Part shown: positions 7,082 to 10,784 of the stretch, piece after piece
Layout of the letters: each line of letters opens with the position of its first letter
Position numbering within the stretch: position 1 is the stretch's first letter
DNA from: Roseibacillus sp.
GTDB taxonomy: Bacteria > Verrucomicrobiota > Verrucomicrobiae > Verrucomicrobiales > Akkermansiaceae
Reading direction: 5' to 3'
Assembly: GCA_002723015.1 (NCBI GenBank)
Contig: PBNG01000067.1
Location: 4,882-15,665 of the forward strand
DNA: 10,784 nt
Position numbers and translations under genes: made by a program
The notes under the pieces: generated by a model
What the model was told of the DNA's origin: nothing
Seen by the model: only the letters and a program-made list of their open reading frames with translations
Databases searched by the model: none

Positions 7082-7185
7082 GATTTGGGGATCATGTGCA
7101 GCGCTGGAGGAATGTAAACCCACAATCTCAAAGCTACTGATTTCCAACCAGGGACGTCGAATTTTTCCTACCGTTGGTCGTTGAT
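7082..7185. promoter_or_regulatory. Divergent intergenic region
   Basis: These 104 bp separate the divergent DUF3500 and membrane-protein genes and must hold the promoter for the (+) unit; they also hold the only plausible place for the DUF3500 promoter. I found no good sigma-70 -35/-10 pair on either strand. CCAAC (7145-7149) and GTTGG (7173-7177) could pair weakly near the (+) start, with an imperfect inner stem. The role follows from gene layout, not from a motif. Confidence 0.45.
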
Positions 7186-8172
7186 ATGGACCAGAGTGAG
7201 GCCGGGGAACCCTCTGCGAAAATAACAAAAGTGAGACACTTAAAAACCGACAGTCCTCTCGTGTTACTGCTGCGCCTTGGAACCTTCCTCTGCCTCATTG
7301 GTTGGACCTGGGTGCATTTTTATTGGGAGTCGCCCTACGGGATCCTGCTGTGGCAGGAATCCACCTTTACGCTCGCTGGACGGCTGGGAATCAGCTGGGA
7401 CGAATTTGTAGGTTCGGGAGCTAATGATGGCGTGGTCCAAAAATGGATGACCCAGGCAGGGTGGCTTTTTCTCGCCTGTGCCGTGCTGGCAATCACAGCG
7501 CGTAGAAAGGCACAGATCCAAATGGGGGGCTTGATCGCAGGCTCTTTGCTACTGATTCTGTTAGCTTATGCGCGTTTCCTTAAGTCTCAGCGCGAGCTCC
7601 CAATGTTCGTGGAGCACGGGGGACAAATTCTCATTCCCGTTCTTCTCGTCATGGCTCTCTCCCTTGGCGTGCGCCATCGCGTAACTGTTTTGACAGCCAT
7701 GGTCGCCTTGATTGCCACCTTTGCCGGACATGGGTGTTATGCTGTCGGTTTTGATCCTTGGCCCGTCCCCGACAATTTCCTGAACATGACTTCGGACATT
7801 CTCAGGGTAGAGAATGAAACAGCCCGCATAATTCTTCTGGTGGCCGGGATTTTGGACTTCGTGGTCTGCATTGGAATCTGGGTGCCGGCCCTGCGTTGTG
7901 CTTGTGCCCTCTATGCTGGAGTATGGGGCCTGCTGACAGCCCTTGCGCGTCCGGTTGCAGGCATGTCATCGGACCTTAATTACTGGGGGGCTGACTTGTT
8001 TCTTCATGAGGTAGTGCTTCGTGCTCCCCATTTCCTGATTCCTCTTTATCTGTTTCTTGTCTGGCGTCGACCCGGCCAGATTGAGACGGTAATAGCAGAT
8101 TCTGATACTGAGACTGTGCTGAGTGAGGCTCTAGATAGTGAGGCTGACAACAAGGACCAGCTCACCGATTAA
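7186..8172 (+). CDS. Uncharacterised multi-spanning membrane protein
   Basis: This 328-residue integral membrane protein has roughly eight hydrophobic spans (about 25-45, 92-106, 114-132, 146-162, 166-183, 213-232, 236-256, 276-294), a short polar N-terminus and an acidic tail of about 30 residues. Motif-like stretches are HFYWESPYGILLWQE (44-58), FAGHGCYAVGFDPWPVPDNF (179-198) and VLRAPHFLIPL (277-287). The HG-Y-A-G and R-PHF-PL patterns recall unnamed membrane proteins of Planctomycetes, Verrucomicrobia and Bacteroidetes, but I cannot name a family or function. ATG 7186 was chosen over TTG 7174, which adds four residues; neither has a good Shine-Dalgarno. The gene ends 22 bp before the PhoD-like phosphatase, so the two are probably co-transcribed. 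A scaffold, an anchor or a transporter for the phosphatase product are all possible. Confidence 0.8.
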   Translation: MDQSEAGEPSAKITKVRHLKTDSPLVLLLRLGTFLCLIGWTWVHFYWESPYGILLWQESTFTLAGRLGISWDEFVGSGANDGVVQKWMTQAGWLFLACAVLAITARRKAQIQMGGLIAGSLLLILLAYARFLKSQRELPMFVEHGGQILIPVLLVMALSLGVRHRVTVLTAMVALIATFAGHGCYAVGFDPWPVPDNFLNMTSDILRVENETARIILLVAGILDFVVCIGIWVPALRCACALYAGVWGLLTALARPVAGMSSDLNYWGADLFLHEVVLRAPHFLIPLYLFLVWRRPGQIETVIADSDTETVLSEALDSEADNKDQLTD

Positions 8173-8194
8173 CTAAAATTCCATATACGCCCAG

Positions 8195-10036
8195 ATGAAG
8201 TTCATAAAATGGTTCACGCTTCCGGTCCTCCTGCTCCTGATTGCCGGAGTTGCAGTCTCCCAGCAGAAAAATCAGAAACGCAAAGGGAGAGCCACCCTCT
8301 CAATACCCAAGGTCGAAAAAAAGGATCTTATCTGTTTCGCGCTCTACACTGTTCATAACAATACCCTGAAGCTCACGGCGCAGCTTTATCCGCTTGCGGA
8401 TACTGACAGCAGAACGGTGGGTCTCGAGATCATGAGGGATGGTAAGTGGGTTGAGGTCGCCCGGACCGAGGCGATTGACCGTGGATGGACAGCGCCATTC
8501 AGGGTCGAAAAATGGGACGATTCGGAAGCCCGTGAATATCGAGTGGTCCACGATTCCGGTTCCACCTACAGGGGGACCATCCGAAAAAACCCGGTGGACA
8601 AGGGTGAGGTCGTAATGGCGGCCTTTACCGGTAATTCGATTCATCCGGTCCATGGAGGCGATATTTCGAGGGGAGATATCATTAAGAACGTGAAAAAGAT
8701 TGATGCCGACGTCCTCTTTTTCGCCGGGGATCAGGTCTACGATCACTTCAAGCATTACGCTGGATGGCTGAAGTTCGGTCGTGATTTTGGTGAGATTATC
8801 AAAGACCGGCCGACTCTATGCCTGCCGGACGATCATGACGCAGGTCAGCCCAACCTGTGGGGAGAAAGTGGCAAGGTGTCGACGCTCGGGGGTGCCTCTG
8901 ACGGGGGCTATGCCAGACCCGGGGCTTACGTCCAGGAGGTTGAGAGGGCGCAGACAAGTCATTTTCCTGATCCGGTAGATCCTCACAAGATCGGGCAGGG
9001 GATCGGAGTCTGGTTCACTAACCTCAACTGGGGGAATGTCGATTTTGCCATCCTTGAGGATCGGAAGTTTAAGACCGGCCCCGCGGGCCGAGTGCCGAAG
9101 CAAGGCCCCCGGCCGGATCATATCCGCAATCCGGAATATGATCCCGCAAGCGTTGATGTGGACGGGGCCATTCTACTGGGTCAGCGTCAGTTGAAGTTCC
9201 TCGACCAGTGGTCGCAGGACTGGACCAAGGCTCAGATGAAGGTTGCTCTCTCAGCGACAATTTTCTGCGGAGGAGCGCATATTCATGGAGGTGCCAACGG
9301 GCGTCTTCATGCCGACATGGACTCGAATGGATGGCCTCAGGCAGGGCGAAGTCGAGCCCTCTCTGCGCTGCGGAAGGGATTCGCGTTTCACTGTGCCGGG
9401 GATCAGCATCTGGCGACAATTTTCCATCACGGACTGGAAAATCATCGTGATGCCATCTGGTCGTTCTGTGTCCCTTCAATCGCAAATCTCTACCTCCGAT
9501 GGTGGGAACCTCTCGAGCCCGGGGCCAACCGGGAGGCTGGGTCTCCGGGTTACACCGGCGACCACCTTGATGGATTCGATAACAAGGTGACTAACTATGC
9601 CGCTGCTAATCCGGAGAAAAAACCGGCCGGGAATGTCCTGAATACCCGCTCTGCTGGCTTTGGTGTTGTCAGGCTGAATACGGGCAAGAGGGAAATCACG
9701 ATGGAGTGCTGGCCCAGGAATGTCGACATCACCAATCCAAGTGCAAAGCAATACGATGGATGGCCCCGGACAATCTCTCAGTTCGACAATTATGATCCTC
9801 CTTCATGGGGAAAGCTCGGTAAGATGACTTTTGACGTCGAGAATCCCGTGGTTCAACTCATTGATGAAAATTCGGGGGAGATTCTCTATACTGTGAGAGC
9901 TCATGGGAAGGCTTTCAACCCGGGCGCACCGAGAGGGAGGTCCTTTACGGTCAAGGCCGGAAGAGACCGCGCGTCTGATGTTATTTTAGAGAAGGCCAAG
10001 GCCGGCGGAAGTGCCCGTGAAATACGGCTCAAGTGA
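8195..10036 (+). CDS. Secreted PhoD-like alkaline phosphatase/phosphodiesterase
   Basis: This 613-residue protein starts with a signal peptide (1-22, cut near VS-QQ) and a β-rich N-terminal domain (about 45-130). The PhoD-like metallophosphatase domain follows: FFAGDQVYD (175-183), LPDDHD (210-215), LEDRKFK (287-293) and HCAGDQHLATIFHHG (399-413), matching the metal-binding GDxxY, DDH and GDxH motifs of the PhoD group. The usual Ser-Cys motif after the N-terminal domain is replaced by FTGN (144-147), so the cysteine iron ligand of Bacillus PhoD is absent. The last part (about 545-613) looks like an extra β-domain. The protein would act outside the cytoplasm on phosphomonoesters or phosphodiesters; the substrate is unknown. 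It lies 22 bp after the membrane-protein gene and ends 13 bp from the stop of the convergent oxidoreductase gene. The start ATG lacks a Shine-Dalgarno, but the signal peptide supports it. Confidence 0.87.
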   Translation: MKFIKWFTLPVLLLLIAGVAVSQQKNQKRKGRATLSIPKVEKKDLICFALYTVHNNTLKLTAQLYPLADTDSRTVGLEIMRDGKWVEVARTEAIDRGWTAPFRVEKWDDSEAREYRVVHDSGSTYRGTIRKNPVDKGEVVMAAFTGNSIHPVHGGDISRGDIIKNVKKIDADVLFFAGDQVYDHFKHYAGWLKFGRDFGEIIKDRPTLCLPDDHDAGQPNLWGESGKVSTLGGASDGGYARPGAYVQEVERAQTSHFPDPVDPHKIGQGIGVWFTNLNWGNVDFAILEDRKFKTGPAGRVPKQGPRPDHIRNPEYDPASVDVDGAILLGQRQLKFLDQWSQDWTKAQMKVALSATIFCGGAHIHGGANGRLHADMDSNGWPQAGRSRALSALRKGFAFHCAGDQHLATIFHHGLENHRDAIWSFCVPSIANLYLRWWEPLEPGANREAGSPGYTGDHLDGFDNKVTNYAAANPEKKPAGNVLNTRSAGFGVVRLNTGKREITMECWPRNVDITNPSAKQYDGWPRTISQFDNYDPPSWGKLGKMTFDVENPVVQLIDENSGEILYTVRAHGKAFNPGAPRGRSFTVKAGRDRASDVILEKAKAGGSAREIRLK

Positions 10037-10049
10037 CCAGACCCCGATA

Positions 10050-10784
10050 TTAGGACGACGACGGCTGGACTGAGATCTCCACGGCCTTACTGGTCGGAGT
10101 GTTGGATTCACGGGCCGTGGAATCGATCGGAATGAGAGGGTTTGCCTCGGGGAAATAGGCGGCGGCACTGCCACGGGGGATCTCGTACGGTATGGCGTAA
10201 AAGGATCGAAGCGTCCGCTTCTGCTCCTGCCAGTGACTGGTGATATCAACCAGTGCCACGGGTGCAATTCCCCGTTCCTTCATGTCGTCTGGGCTCATGA
10301 AAAGAACCCGCCGCCCGAGACCAACTCCCCGGTAGCGATCATTAAGACCGTAAACGGTGGTGTTGAACTGATCATGGCTGCGCAGGGTCTGGAGGATGAG
10401 GTGGCCCTTTGGGACCTCGAATTGATCGAAAGGCGCCGCCGAGAAAGAGGCTCTTCCGTCGGGGGTGTCCCAGCGCCGCTCTTTGGCAGCGTTGGGCAGG
10501 TAGAAGCCTCCGTCCTCTCGGGCCCGCTCGTTGTAGCTCTCGAATCCGGGGACCACTCGCTCAATGGTGTTCCGGATCTCGTCATAATTTTCACGAAACC
10601 GTTGCCATTCCACGGTGGTTTGCTTCCCGAGGGTAGCCTCCGCCAGGCGGGAAATGATATGCGTCTCGGATCGCAGTGCGGGCGAGGCGGGGTCAAGGTT
10701 TCCCCGGGATCTTTGGACAACGCCCATTGAATTTTCGCAGGTGACGAACTGAGGGCCGGATTTTTGCTCGTCATGCTCGGAGCG
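10050..10784 (-). CDS. FdhF/YdeP-family molybdopterin oxidoreductase, C-terminal part (5' end outside window)
   Basis: The frame is open from the right edge of the window to TAA at 10050, giving 244 residues of the C-terminal end. Codon by codon, the edge reads RSEHDEQKSGPQFVTCENSM, typical of the conserved stretch in YdeP/FdhF-type oxidoreductases, followed by VQRSRGNLDPASPALRSE. The molybdopterin-dinucleotide-binding domain contains GHLILQTLRSHDQFNTTVYG and LNDRYRGV, hallmarks of the same family. Members carry bis-MGD molybdenum or tungsten and are annotated as formate-dehydrogenase-like; E. coli YdeP is linked to acid resistance, but its reaction is not settled. The ATG at 10727 is internal, because the upstream residues are clearly part of the domain. 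About two thirds of a usual 750-residue protein lies beyond the window, including the catalytic residue, so Cys or Sec type and any FdhD partner cannot be judged. Confidence 0.88.
   Translation of the reverse strand, partial: RSEHDEQKSGPQFVTCENSMGVVQRSRGNLDPASPALRSETHIISRLAEATLGKQTTVEWQRFRENYDEIRNTIERVVPGFESYNERAREDGGFYLPNAAKERRWDTPDGRASFSAAPFDQFEVPKGHLILQTLRSHDQFNTTVYGLNDRYRGVGLGRRVLFMSPDDMKERGIAPVALVDITSHWQEQKRTLRSFYAIPYEIPRGSAAAYFPEANPLIPIDSTARESNTPTSKAVEISVQPSSS

Noticed and set aside
7082..7228. 49-residue N-terminal extension of the DUF3500 frame
   Set aside because: It would place a polar segment ahead of a clear signal peptide and overlap the start of the divergent gene.
10050..10727. 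Reading the oxidoreductase as a complete 225-residue gene starting at ATG 10727
   Set aside because: The frame stays open to the window edge, and the upstream residues continue the conserved domain, so the gene is cut by the window.
10233..10730. 165-codon ORF antisense to the oxidoreductase gene
   Set aside because: The complementary frame matches the YdeP/FdhF C-terminal domain, so this is a shadow.

Overview
The window looks like chromosomal DNA from a free-living bacterium of the PVC group, most probably Verrucomicrobiota. This is inferred from the gene mix: a SASA-type esterase, a DUF3500 protein, a PhoD-like phosphatase with a long C-terminal part, a putative sodium-coupled symporter, and mostly weak Shine-Dalgarno signals. 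I did not run a phylogenetic test. The DNA is evenly moderately GC-rich and densely coding. I see no rRNA, tRNA, transposase, CRISPR array or phage gene.

Layout from left to right. (1) 32-1693 (+): an exported tandem SASA/SGNH-type esterase whose second domain has lost its catalytic residues. (2) 1694-1890: the largest gene-poor gap (197 bp), holding only a doubtful 43-codon ORF. (3) 1891-5872 (-): a probable three-gene unit, transcribed in the order malate dehydrogenase, SSS-family sodium/solute symporter, secreted purple-acid-phosphatase-like metallophosphoesterase, with 73-78 bp gaps. (4) 6011-7081 (-): an exported DUF3500 protein, which may be read through into the mdh unit or transcribed separately. 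(5) 7082-7185: a 104-bp divergent intergenic region. (6) 7186-10036 (+): a two-gene unit of an uncharacterised multi-spanning membrane protein and a secreted PhoD-like phosphatase, 22 bp apart. (7) 10050-10784 (-): the C-terminal part of a YdeP/FdhF-type molybdopterin oxidoreductase, running off the right edge.

Four of the eight main genes encode exported proteins that are hydrolases or probable hydrolases (SASA esterase, PAP-like phosphoesterase, DUF3500, PhoD-like). Together with the symporter they suggest breakdown of extracellular polymers or phosphoesters and uptake of products, next to a central-metabolism enzyme. The functional link is inference from proximity only.

I do not see a clear-cut new defence or mobile system. 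The points most worth a second look are the pseudo-esterase domain, the unnamed membrane protein paired with PhoD, the minicistron with a strong ribosome binding site directly before mdh, and the malate dehydrogenase with mixed LDH/MDH active-site features.
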